Below, piece by piece: positions 1-5,241 of a stretch of DNA of 5,323 nt. Below the pieces are notes generated by a model, which worked only from the letters and a program-made list of their open reading frames with translations, was not told the origin of the DNA and did no database searches. Source of the DNA: Candidatus Poribacteria bacterium (lineage in GTDB: Bacteria; Poribacteria; WGA-4E; UBA9662); contig PBVO01000085.1 in the NCBI GenBank assembly GCA_002729015.1, positions 6,651 through 11,973 on the forward strand, given 5' to 3'. Each line of letters starts with the position of its first letter. Position 1 is the first letter of the stretch. A program made the position numbers and the translations under genes.

Positions 1-2
1 TA

Positions 3-698
3 CTAGAACGTAAAAGAACTTGGACACCAGTACAACCAACCAAAGGGGAGGTAAAAGAAGGTGCTGAAGAAACCATCAAACGTGCTCTCGCAATACGTCA
101 TATGGAGCTACCAGTTGGAGAATTTATTAAAGAAGGTCTTGAGAAAGAGGTTCCCACTATTGCGAGGGAACTTCTTGAATCAAACGTTAAAGACGAGATT
201 AAACATGATCTTGCACTAGGGTACATAGTCGATGCTCATGGTGCAGATGAACAAGCAGAATCGGAGGCATTAAAGTTAAGAGATGCATGGATTGCACACC
301 CTGATCACACTATTACCAAAGCTCTCGTGGCTGAAAGAGCAATCTTCTTTGTTCTACTCCCTTTCTTTAGGTTTAATGGGGATCCTGCTCTTCGGACTGT
401 ATCTGCCGACATCTCAAGGGACGAGCAGATCCATGTCGGAAGTAATTCTCTTGTATGCGCTGAGTTGGGTCTATCTGCTAGCCCTTCTTTGGATAAACTT
501 AGGAAAGCCACTATTAACTGGGTACTCCAGCCTCTAGGTACAAATACCTACGATAAATATTTAGACAAAAAATTTTGGCTGGATGCCTCAGATCGCTTAA
601 TGTATGAAGGGAAAGCTCCAGAGTTTTCTGACACCAAAGCGGCTAGAATGCCAGCTTTCTTTGAACATGCAAACACAAACCTACCCCAATACGCTTGA
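3..698 (+). CDS. nrdB: Class I ribonucleotide reductase small-subunit-like diiron protein, 5' end outside the window
   Basis: This is probably the radical-generating beta subunit of a class I ribonucleotide reductase, which works with an alpha subunit to turn ribonucleotides into dNTPs for phage replication. The frame is open from base 3, so the gene starts before the window. The first ATG (102-104) is unlikely to be the start because the first diiron helix spans it. Counting from that Met, two ferritin-like ligand sets appear: E2 with E32-x-x-H35, and E78 with E108-x-x-H111, each pair 30 residues apart. The second set lies in SRDEQIHVGSN, close to the E. coli NrdB motif RDEALHLTGTQ. By simple offset from E. 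coli (H118 to Y122), the radical-tyrosine position would be L39, with a Tyr at 41 instead. The protein ends in a polar tail with Y197 next to last. The stop overlaps the next gene by 32 bases. An alternative reading is another ferritin-like oxidase, but the RDE-x-x-H context and phage setting favour RNR. Confidence 0.8.
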   Translation, partial: LERKRTWTPVQPTKGEVKEGAEETIKRALAIRHMELPVGEFIKEGLEKEVPTIARELLESNVKDEIKHDLALGYIVDAHGADEQAESEALKLRDAWIAHPDHTITKALVAERAIFFVLLPFFRFNGDPALRTVSADISRDEQIHVGSNSLVCAELGLSASPSLDKLRKATINWVLQPLGTNTYDKYLDKKFWLDASDRLMYEGKAPEFSDTKAARMPAFFEHANTNLPQYA

Positions 699-855
699 AC
701 CTTTACTAGGTCCAACGCCTGAATCCCTCCTCAGAGAAATGGAGGAAAGATTTCCACCAGTAAATCCACATCCTAAAGAGGAGTTAGCAAGTATTATGTA
801 TAAAGCAGGACAACGTGCCGTAGTTGAATGGTACAATGAAAGAGTGGAGCGATAA
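667..855 (+). CDS. Small conserved-looking phage protein, unknown function (62 aa)
   Basis: This is a 62-residue protein of unknown function. An in-frame ATG at 604 exists, but starting there would bury 95 bases inside the upstream RNR gene and add a tail that looks like out-of-frame translation. The ATG at 667 leaves a 32-base overlap and fits better. Neither start has a clear Shine-Dalgarno, so expression probably depends on ribosomes finishing the RNR gene. After a polar N-terminus come a Pro-rich stretch (LEPLLGPTPES, about 10-20), an acidic helix (LLREMEERF, 21-29), a PPVNPHP linker (30-36) and a probable amphipathic helix, ELASIMYKAGQRAVVEWYNE (39-58). The YKAGQR-VVE-type helix resembles small proteins I recall from marine podoviruses, but I know no function for it. 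No signal peptide, membrane segment or metal motif is visible. It lies between nucleotide metabolism and virion genes, so either role is possible. Confidence 0.72.
   Translation: MQTQTYPNTLEPLLGPTPESLLREMEERFPPVNPHPKEELASIMYKAGQRAVVEWYNERVER
846..849 (+). promoter_or_regulatory. Shine-Dalgarno for the gene at 858
   Basis: GGAG lies 8 bases before the ATG at 858 and inside the last codons of the previous gene. It is one of only two convincing Shine-Dalgarno sequences in the window, which supports 858 as the start and suggests this gene is translated independently of its neighbour. Confidence 0.6.
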
Positions 856-857
856 TA

Positions 858-1820
858 ATGGCTAGAACTTTGAATAATTCTATGAGAATCACACCTGATG
901 TTCTATGGGGTCAAGGTTATGGAGGATTTGTAGATACCTGGCAGCTTCCAGAAGTAGTAGCACATAAGAAAAAACAAGATGCTGCATGGTCTGATTATCA
1001 GAAAGCAACTGATTATGCTTTAGGATATTTAGGAGGTAGAACTTCAGGTACTACTGCTGAAAAAGCAGAAGCTATGAGAAGATATGCGGCTTCGGATGCT
1101 GCAAGTTCTAAACATAGAGCATTGTCAGATCAGATGAACACAATTCATGACCGAGCTCTAGGTAACTGGGCTTCTCAATATGGTATTGCTTATAATGCTG
1201 ATCGTGCTCGTGGTGAAAATCCTTGGAGTTGGATAGGTGGTAAAGATCCATTAGCAATGGCAGATCCATTACCACCACCAGATAAAGATACTAGGCAGAA
1301 ACCTAATCCAAACCAAAAGCCTAGTAGTCCTTACGAACCTTACAAATCACCCTTCAAATTAGCTGGTGGTAATGTACCATACGTTAGTGATGACTCAGAC
1401 CTACCTTATAACTTTGATGGTAGTGGTGATTGGGCTGATGATGATGATCTTCAGAAGAAAATTGATTCTTTAATTGATCCAGCAACTGGTGGGTTTAAAA
1501 AAGCACAGAATAATAAGGATATGCAGATAGCAAGGTTAGATCATCTTGGCGGTTATGGTGCTGCTGCTTTAGGTGCTGGATTAATAATAGAAGGTACTAA
1601 AGCAGGGAAAAAACTTATAGAAAATTTCTCTAATCAATTACGGAACCAGCGAACAAATCAGAACGAACAATCGAGAACAGGAGGTTCTCAAACCAGAGAA
1701 CAAGCCGCTACCACGGCTGCTGGTTCTCAGGGTACTAGAGATAAGAAAAGATATTCTAATTTAAGAATACGTACTGGTGGTAATAATACAGATCAACTCA
1801 ATACTGGAATACTAGTATAA
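858..1820 (+). CDS. Unrecognised phage protein in the T7 gp6.7/7.3 position, possible virion component (320 aa)
   Basis: I do not recognise a family. The start has a GGAG 8 bases upstream and is 2 bases after the previous stop; the gene ends 2 bases before the portal ATG. Residues 1-35 are rich in Gly, Trp and aromatics (VLWGQGYGGFVDTWQLPEVV). Residues 36-105 look helical and charged (HKKKQDAAWSDYQKATDYAL, then a K/R/E/A-rich stretch). Residues 120-170 form a Pro/Lys-rich, probably disordered linker with PLPPPDKD. Residues 175-200 are strongly acidic, ending in DWADDDD. A Gly/Ala hydrophobic segment, GGYGAAALGAGLIIEG, covers 231-246; it is too short and small-residue-rich for a confident membrane helix but could insert in a membrane. 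Residues 260-310 are a Gln/Asn/Thr/Arg-rich tail. In T7 the genes just before the portal encode small virion or ejected proteins (gp6.7, gp7.3). By position and by the Gly-Ala segment this could be an equivalent, but that is inference only. The tail is encoded by a patch with different base composition and hairpins. Confidence 0.8.
   Translation: MARTLNNSMRITPDVLWGQGYGGFVDTWQLPEVVAHKKKQDAAWSDYQKATDYALGYLGGRTSGTTAEKAEAMRRYAASDAASSKHRALSDQMNTIHDRALGNWASQYGIAYNADRARGENPWSWIGGKDPLAMADPLPPPDKDTRQKPNPNQKPSSPYEPYKSPFKLAGGNVPYVSDDSDLPYNFDGSGDWADDDDLQKKIDSLIDPATGGFKKAQNNKDMQIARLDHLGGYGAAALGAGLIIEGTKAGKKLIENFSNQLRNQRTNQNEQSRTGGSQTREQAATTAAGSQGTRDKKRYSNLRIRTGGNNTDQLNTGILV
1673..1728 (+). repeat. Clustered inverted and direct repeats inside the 320-aa gene
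   Basis: Two hairpins lie back to back. The first is GAGAAC (1673-1678) pairing with GTTCTC (1684-1689) over the 5-base loop AGGAG. The second is GAGAAC (1696-1701) with GTTCTC (1723-1728), enclosing an inner stem AGCCG (1703-1707) and CGGCT (1714-1718) with loop CTACCA. The same 6-base arms occur twice, so GGTTCTCA is also a direct repeat (1683-1690 and 1722-1729), and the two copies encode similar peptides, GSQTRE and GSQGTRD. There is no T tract, so this is not a standard terminator. It may be a partial duplication within a low-complexity tail, or an RNA structure. Confidence 0.5.
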
Positions 1821-1822
1821 CA

Positions 1823-3385
1823 ATGACAGCAAAACAACGTTACGATTATTTATCGAGCGAACGTTCCCAGTTTCTAACCGAAGCAGAAGATGCAGGGAAA
1901 CTAACACTACCATATCTTATCCGTGGTCATGAAGAGCATGCGAAAGGTATGAAACAACTGAAGACTCCTTGGCAAAGCGTTGGTGCAAAGGGGGTTGTGG
2001 CTTTAGCTTCTAAGCTATCACTTAGCCTTGTCCCTCCACAAACCAGCTTCTTTAAATTACAGGTAGATGAATCTCAGTTAGGTGAGGAGTTTCCCCCTGA
2101 AGTTAAATCAGAATTAGACCTATCCTTTGCAAAGATAGAGCGCACTATCCTTGATGCTATTGCTGCATCAGATGATCGTGTAGTAATACACCAAGCACTG
2201 CAGCATTTAGTTGTCGGTGGTAATGCTCTTATCTTTATGAGTAAGGCAGGTCTAAAACTATTCCCTCTTAACCGCTTTGTTTTAGAACGAGATGGCAACG
2301 GTCAAGTGATTGAAATAGTCACAAGAGAACGTATCAATAAAAAATTAATCGAAAAATTTTTACCACCTGAAGCTGAAGCTAAAGCTATCAGCGATGATGA
2401 ATCAAACGAAACTCAAGAGGTAGATGTCTACACTCATGTCACACGTGACAACAACAGATTCGTTTGGCATCAAGAAGTCTACGGTCATATCATCCCAGAC
2501 TCTAGAAGTAAAGCCCCTGTAGATTCAACACCATGGTTACCACTACGATTTAATACAGTAGATGGTGAAGCATATGGTAGAGGTAGAGTTGGTCAGTTTA
2601 TAGGAGATCTAAAGTCACTTGAAGCACTCTCTCAGGCACTCGTAGAAGGCTCTGCAGCAGCTGCTAAAGTAGTCTTTACTGTATCACCCTCAAGCACAAC
2701 AAAACCCCAGACACTGGCACAGGCAGGTAATGGAGCAATCGTTCAAGGACGACCTGATGATATAGGTGTAGTACAAGTAGGTAAGACTGCTGATTTCCAG
2801 ACAGCCTACCAGTTAATGGCTACTCTTGAGAAGAGATTAAACGAAGCTTTCCTTATACTTAGTGTAAGAGATAGTGAGAGAACTACTGCTCAAGAAGTAC
2901 AGATGACTCAACTGGAACTAGAACAACAGTTAGGTGGTCTCTTTGGATTACTTACAGTTGAATTCCTAGTACCATATCTTAATAGAAAACTTAGTGTATT
3001 CCAGAAGACTGGAGAGATACCACGTATCCCTAAAGGAATGGTGAAACCTATCATTGTTGCAGGTATCAATGCACTTGGTAGAGGTCAAGACGTACAAGCA
3101 TTAGGTAACTTCTTAACAACCATTGCACAAACAATGGGACCAGAAGCTATCCAACAATACATTAATCCTGATGAAGTTATTAAGAGGTTAGCTGCTGCTC
3201 AAGGTATTGATGTACTCAATCTTGTTAAGAGTATGGAAGAGATACAACAAGAACAGCAACAAGCTCAAGAACAAGCAATGCAGATGGAGCAAATGAAACA
3301 GCAAGGTCAGTTAGCATCTGCACCTCTGAATGATCCATCTAAAAACCCTGCACTAGCTGCAGAATTAGGACAACCACCTGAATAA
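1823..3385 (+). CDS. Portal protein (head-tail connector), T7 gp8-like
   Basis: This is the dodecameric portal ring at the capsid vertex, through which DNA is packaged and ejected and to which the tail attaches. At 520 aa it matches T7 gp8 (about 536 aa). Motifs shared with gp8 occur in order: TPWQSVGAKG (48-57), LASKLSLSLVP (61-71), LQHLVVGGNAL (126-136), DVYTH (201-205), DGEAYGRG (247-254), GDLKSLE (261-267), GRPDDI (309-314), ERTTAQEV (352-359), LGGLFGLL (370-377) and GINALGRGQD (414-423). The C-terminus (about 471-496) is a Gln/Met/Glu-rich helix, as in T7, followed by a short Ala/Pro tail. No truncation or frameshift is seen. The ATG is 2 bases after the previous stop and lacks a good Shine-Dalgarno, so coupling is likely. 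Its stop is 2 bases before the scaffold start, so the two assembly partners are made together. Confidence 0.97.
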   Translation: MTAKQRYDYLSSERSQFLTEAEDAGKLTLPYLIRGHEEHAKGMKQLKTPWQSVGAKGVVALASKLSLSLVPPQTSFFKLQVDESQLGEEFPPEVKSELDLSFAKIERTILDAIAASDDRVVIHQALQHLVVGGNALIFMSKAGLKLFPLNRFVLERDGNGQVIEIVTRERINKKLIEKFLPPEAEAKAISDDESNETQEVDVYTHVTRDNNRFVWHQEVYGHIIPDSRSKAPVDSTPWLPLRFNTVDGEAYGRGRVGQFIGDLKSLEALSQALVEGSAAAAKVVFTVSPSSTTKPQTLAQAGNGAIVQGRPDDIGVVQVGKTADFQTAYQLMATLEKRLNEAFLILSVRDSERTTAQEVQMTQLELEQQLGGLFGLLTVEFLVPYLNRKLSVFQKTGEIPRIPKGMVKPIIVAGINALGRGQDVQALGNFLTTIAQTMGPEAIQQYINPDEVIKRLAAAQGIDVLNLVKSMEEIQQEQQQAQEQAMQMEQMKQQGQLASAPLNDPSKNPALAAELGQPPE

Positions 3386-3387
3386 AT

Positions 3388-4182
3388 ATGGCAGAAACAA
3401 TGACTTATGATCCTGGTACTGATACAGTTACCACGGAGAATAATTTAACACCTGAAGAGCAAGATTCTCTGAAGGTTGGTGAGGCAATGCAGTCCGAACA
3501 AGAAGGACTGCTTGCTGGTAAATATAAAGATGCAGAAGCATTAGAAAAAGCTTACGTTGAACTTGAGAAGAAGTTAGGATCACAAGAAACACCTGATGCT
3601 CCTTCTGAAGATTCTCAAGATCCTCCAGAAATTAAGAATGATAAGGAAGATACTCCTCAATCTACAATCCTAGATGATCTATGGGAGCAAGCTAGTTCTG
3701 GTAAAGAATATAACAAAGAAACTTTAGAGCAATTAAGTAAGATGAATCCTACTGATCTTGCTAATATGCATCTTCAGTATAGAAAGGATAATCAAGGACA
3801 ACCTCCAGCTAACAGAGATTTCTCACAGCAGGATGTTGAACAACTACATAGTATTGTAGGTGGAGAAGATAATTATAAAAACATGATGCAATGGGCAAAC
3901 AAGTCTCTTAATAAACAAGAGGTAGATATGTTTGATGCCGTCATGGAACGTGGTGATCCCCTAGCTGCGTTCTTTGCAGTACGTTCTCTTGCATATAGAT
4001 ATAATGATACTGTTGGATATGATGGACGAATGTTAACAGGAACAGCACCAAAAACTAAAGATGATGGCTACAAAAGTCAAGCTCAATTAGTTGAGGCTAT
4101 GAGTGATCCACGTTATGATAACGATCCAGCATATAGACAGGAAGTAATACAAAAACTAGAACGCTCAGACGTTTCATTCTAA
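3388..4182 (+). CDS. Capsid assembly scaffolding protein, T7 gp9-like
   Basis: This is probably the internal scaffold that directs procapsid assembly around the portal and then leaves the head. It is acidic and mostly helical at 264 aa, somewhat shorter than T7 gp9 (about 307 aa). The order fits podovirus scaffolds: an acidic disordered N-terminus (1-40), a short helix LAGKYKDAEALEKAYVELEK (42-61) typical of the family, an acidic Ser/Pro/Asp linker (65-92), a central helical part (93-205), and a C-terminal capsid-binding-like end. That end contains GYKSQAQLVEAMSDPRY (227-243) and closes with a basic-acidic helix, QEVIQKLERSDVSF (251-264). The placement directly after the portal matches T7 gene order. 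It has no clear Shine-Dalgarno and starts 2 bases after the portal stop. The usual next gene, the major capsid protein, is absent here. Confidence 0.93.
   Translation: MAETMTYDPGTDTVTTENNLTPEEQDSLKVGEAMQSEQEGLLAGKYKDAEALEKAYVELEKKLGSQETPDAPSEDSQDPPEIKNDKEDTPQSTILDDLWEQASSGKEYNKETLEQLSKMNPTDLANMHLQYRKDNQGQPPANRDFSQQDVEQLHSIVGGEDNYKNMMQWANKSLNKQEVDMFDAVMERGDPLAAFFAVRSLAYRYNDTVGYDGRMLTGTAPKTKDDGYKSQAQLVEAMSDPRYDNDPAYRQEVIQKLERSDVSF
3489..3511 (+). repeat. Perfect 7-bp inverted repeat within the scaffold gene
   Basis: GCAGTCC (3489-3495) pairs with GGACTGC (3505-3511) over a 9-base A-rich loop, about 100 bases into the scaffold gene. It could form an mRNA hairpin that slows ribosomes or is cut by RNase, but there is no T tract and a chance origin is possible. 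Confidence 0.35.
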
Positions 4183-4184
4183 TC

Positions 4185-4292
4185 ATGCCTGTTGTAAATG
4201 GAAAGCATTACCCATACACAAAGAAGGGTAAAGCAGCTGCAAAGAAAGCAGCAAAGAAAAAGAAAAACCCAATGAAAATTAGGGGGTACTAA
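4185..4292 (+). CDS. Lysine-rich 35-aa phage protein
   Basis: This short gene fills the gap between scaffold and the 231-aa gene. Its ATG is 2 bases after the scaffold stop, and its TAA shares one base with the next ATG (TAATG), a classic coupled arrangement. The product starts MPVVNGKHYPYTKKGKAAAK and continues with an Ala/Lys run ending in KIRGY. Nearly half of the residues are Lys or Arg and none is acidic. The opening VNGK-YPYT-KGK pattern resembles tiny basic proteins I recall near scaffold or capsid genes of marine podoviruses, though I cannot verify this here. The charge suggests binding to nucleic acid or to the acidic scaffold, which is inference. No Shine-Dalgarno is visible, so translation probably depends on termination of the scaffold gene. 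Exact packing between two genes and the sensible composition argue against a chance frame. Confidence 0.78.
   Translation: MPVVNGKHYPYTKKGKAAAKKAAKKKKNPMKIRGY
4281..4286 (+). promoter_or_regulatory. Strong Shine-Dalgarno for the gene at 4292
   Basis: AGGGGG sits 5 bases before the ATG at 4292, inside the last codons of the 35-aa gene. An in-frame TAG at 4280-4282 rules out a start further upstream. This is the most purine-rich ribosome-binding site in the window, so the 231-aa protein may be made at a higher level than its coupled neighbours. Confidence 0.6.
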
Positions 4293-4987
4293 TGGCTCTT
4301 AGTTTTAAAGAACAACAAAGAATTCAAAAGAATTTAGAAAAAAATGCATACACTGTTGATCAGTTAATTGAGAATGAAGACAGGATACCAGATAAGGTAG
4401 CTACACATGATAAACCTCAACTTAAAAGTGTACCTGCTACTGGCGTAAGAGGTGATCAACCTGCAGGTGAAGCATGGAAAAGGTTATTAAAAGATGAAAG
4501 TTTATTAAGAACTATTGATAGGCTAAAAGTTCAAAGAACTAATACTGGTGGTGTAACAGGTGCAGAATTTCTGATACCAAAGGATGGACCAGGTGGTTAT
4601 GGAGATAATCCATATGATGACTTTGGTGATTATCGTGGACCTGTAATACCTAACCCTAACCCAGGACAACCATTTGACTGGGCTGGTCAAAACAATCAGA
4701 TGTTGATAGCCCATCAAATTCATACAGATAATCCTGTATGGTCTGGTGAACATGATCCTAAAGAGCATATATTATACGATCCTTCTGGTAATCCTTATAT
4801 GATTGAAACACCTGATGGCATAGTACCTTATACACCTGAGAATGTAGAGACATATTTAAGTGATGCTAAAGCTCTTACAGATACTCTATCACCTCATCAA
4901 AACCCACGCTCTGGTAGCTTAAGAGACATGCCTGATGAAGAAAGAATAAATTTACTTATTAGAGGAGCAGCAGCACATAAAGCGTAA
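4292..4987 (+). CDS. Unrecognised phage protein between scaffold and photosynthesis genes (231 aa)
   Basis: I do not recognise a family. It occupies the slot where T7 has its major capsid gene, but at 231 aa and with this composition it does not look like a capsid protein. The start is fixed by AGGGGG 5 bases upstream and an in-frame TAG at 4280. Residues 1-33 are a charged helix (FKEQQRIQKNLEKNAYTVDQ). Residues 60-83 form a second basic helix (EAWKRLLKDESLLRTIDRLK). Residues 98-130 are Gly/Pro/Asp/Tyr-rich and probably extended (DGPGGYGDNPYDDFGDYRG). Residues 152-190 suggest beta-hairpins (ILYDPSGNPYMIETPDGIVP). The protein ends in a helix, PDEERINLLIRGAAAHK (214-230). There is no signal peptide or membrane segment. 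Its place in the assembly block suggests a virion, head-completion or assembly role, but nothing in the sequence proves it. A hairpin terminator follows immediately. Confidence 0.82.
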   Translation: MALSFKEQQRIQKNLEKNAYTVDQLIENEDRIPDKVATHDKPQLKSVPATGVRGDQPAGEAWKRLLKDESLLRTIDRLKVQRTNTGGVTGAEFLIPKDGPGGYGDNPYDDFGDYRGPVIPNPNPGQPFDWAGQNNQMLIAHQIHTDNPVWSGEHDPKEHILYDPSGNPYMIETPDGIVPYTPENVETYLSDAKALTDTLSPHQNPRSGSLRDMPDEERINLLIRGAAAHKA

Positions 4988-4993
4988 CCACTC

Positions 4994-5042
4994 GTGGCGA
5001 CCCGAAAGATCGTCCTCGCCACAAGTTGGACTTTTAATTTTT
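4994..5042 (+). terminator. Terminator-like hairpin with T-rich tail before hli
   Basis: GTGGCGA (4994-5000) pairs perfectly with TCGCCAC (5016-5022), a 7-bp GC-rich stem over a 15-base loop; CGA/TCG within the loop (5003-5012) could pair further. A second tiny stem, AAGT-TGG-ACTT (5024-5034), leads into the T-rich tract TTTTAATTTTT (5032-5042). The T tract begins 9 bases after the main stem, further than in a textbook intrinsic terminator, so leaky termination or RNase processing is as likely as full stop. It lies in the only real intergenic gap of the window, between the 231-aa gene and hli. Confidence 0.6.
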
Positions 5043-5046
5043 AATA

Positions 5047-5241
5047 ATGATTACCACTGAATATGGTAAGCAAAACATTTTCCCCCAAGAAACTCAACCT
5101 ATAGTTATGACAAACAACTCTAAAGCAGTATCACTTATGAATGATGCAGAAGAACTCAATGGAAGATTAGCAATGATCGGTTTCGTTGCAGCTATAGGCT
5201 CATACATTATTACTGGCCAGATAATTCCTGGCATTTTCTAA
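5047..5241 (+). CDS. hli: High-light-inducible protein (Hli), phage-borne
   Basis: This is a single-helix chlorophyll-binding protein of the thylakoid membrane, related to plant light-harvesting proteins. In cyanobacteria Hli proteins protect photosystem II and help its assembly; phages carry them to sustain photosynthesis during infection. The 64-aa product has the diagnostic motif AEELNGRLAMIGF (34-46), containing E35-x-x-N38-x-R40, the chlorophyll-ligand signature. A membrane helix covers about 41-60 and the protein ends in TGQIIPGIF, typical of marine Hli. The N-terminal part EYGKQNIFPQETQP resembles the extension of phage and Prochlorococcus Hli proteins, which supports 5047 as the start over the ATG at 5107. 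An in-frame TAA at 5035-5037 rules out a start further upstream. There is no Shine-Dalgarno, only an AT-rich leader. The TAA is directly followed by the psbA ATG, so the two genes are a coupled cassette. Confidence 0.95.
   Translation: MITTEYGKQNIFPQETQPIVMTNNSKAVSLMNDAEELNGRLAMIGFVAAIGSYIITGQIIPGIF

Noticed and set aside
305..511. Minus-strand open frame of 68 codons
   Set aside because: It is antisense to the RNR gene, has no promoter or Shine-Dalgarno, and all supported genes run on the + strand.
283..537. Open frame of 84 codons on the + strand with a hydrophobic, membrane-like translation
   Set aside because: It lies wholly inside the RNR gene in another frame. The hydrophobic look comes from shifted reading of that gene, and no start signal supports it.
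604..666. Longer N-terminus for the 62-aa protein, starting at ATG 604
   Set aside because: It would lie wholly within the RNR gene, and the added residues look like out-of-frame translation. ATG 667 gives a smaller, more usual overlap.
2074..2298. Minus-strand open frame of 74 codons
   Set aside because: It is antisense to a conserved part of the portal gene, and its Ser/Arg-rich translation is typical of a shadow frame.
2437..2450. Near-palindrome TGTCAC-AC-GTGACA that looks like an operator
   Set aside because: It lies inside the portal gene where the encoded DVYTH-type segment is conserved with T7 gp8. A single copy without a promoter nearby is most likely chance.
4230..4292. Possible programmed frameshift at the A-rich run (AAAGAAAAAGAAAAACCC) joining the 35-aa protein to the 231-aa protein
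   Set aside because: There is no proper X-XXY-YYZ slippery heptamer with a downstream structure, the 231-aa frame has a TAG at 4280-4282 before its ATG, and that ATG has its own Shine-Dalgarno.
4523..4768. Minus-strand open frame of 81 codons
   Set aside because: It is antisense to the 231-aa gene; its Ile/Tyr/Trp-rich product looks like the complement of AT-rich coding sequence, and no start context is seen.
5026..5046. Possible bacterial promoter (TTGGAC followed by TTTAAT) before hli
   Set aside because: The spacing between the two boxes is far too short for a sigma-70 promoter, and the T-rich tract is better explained as part of the terminator-like element.
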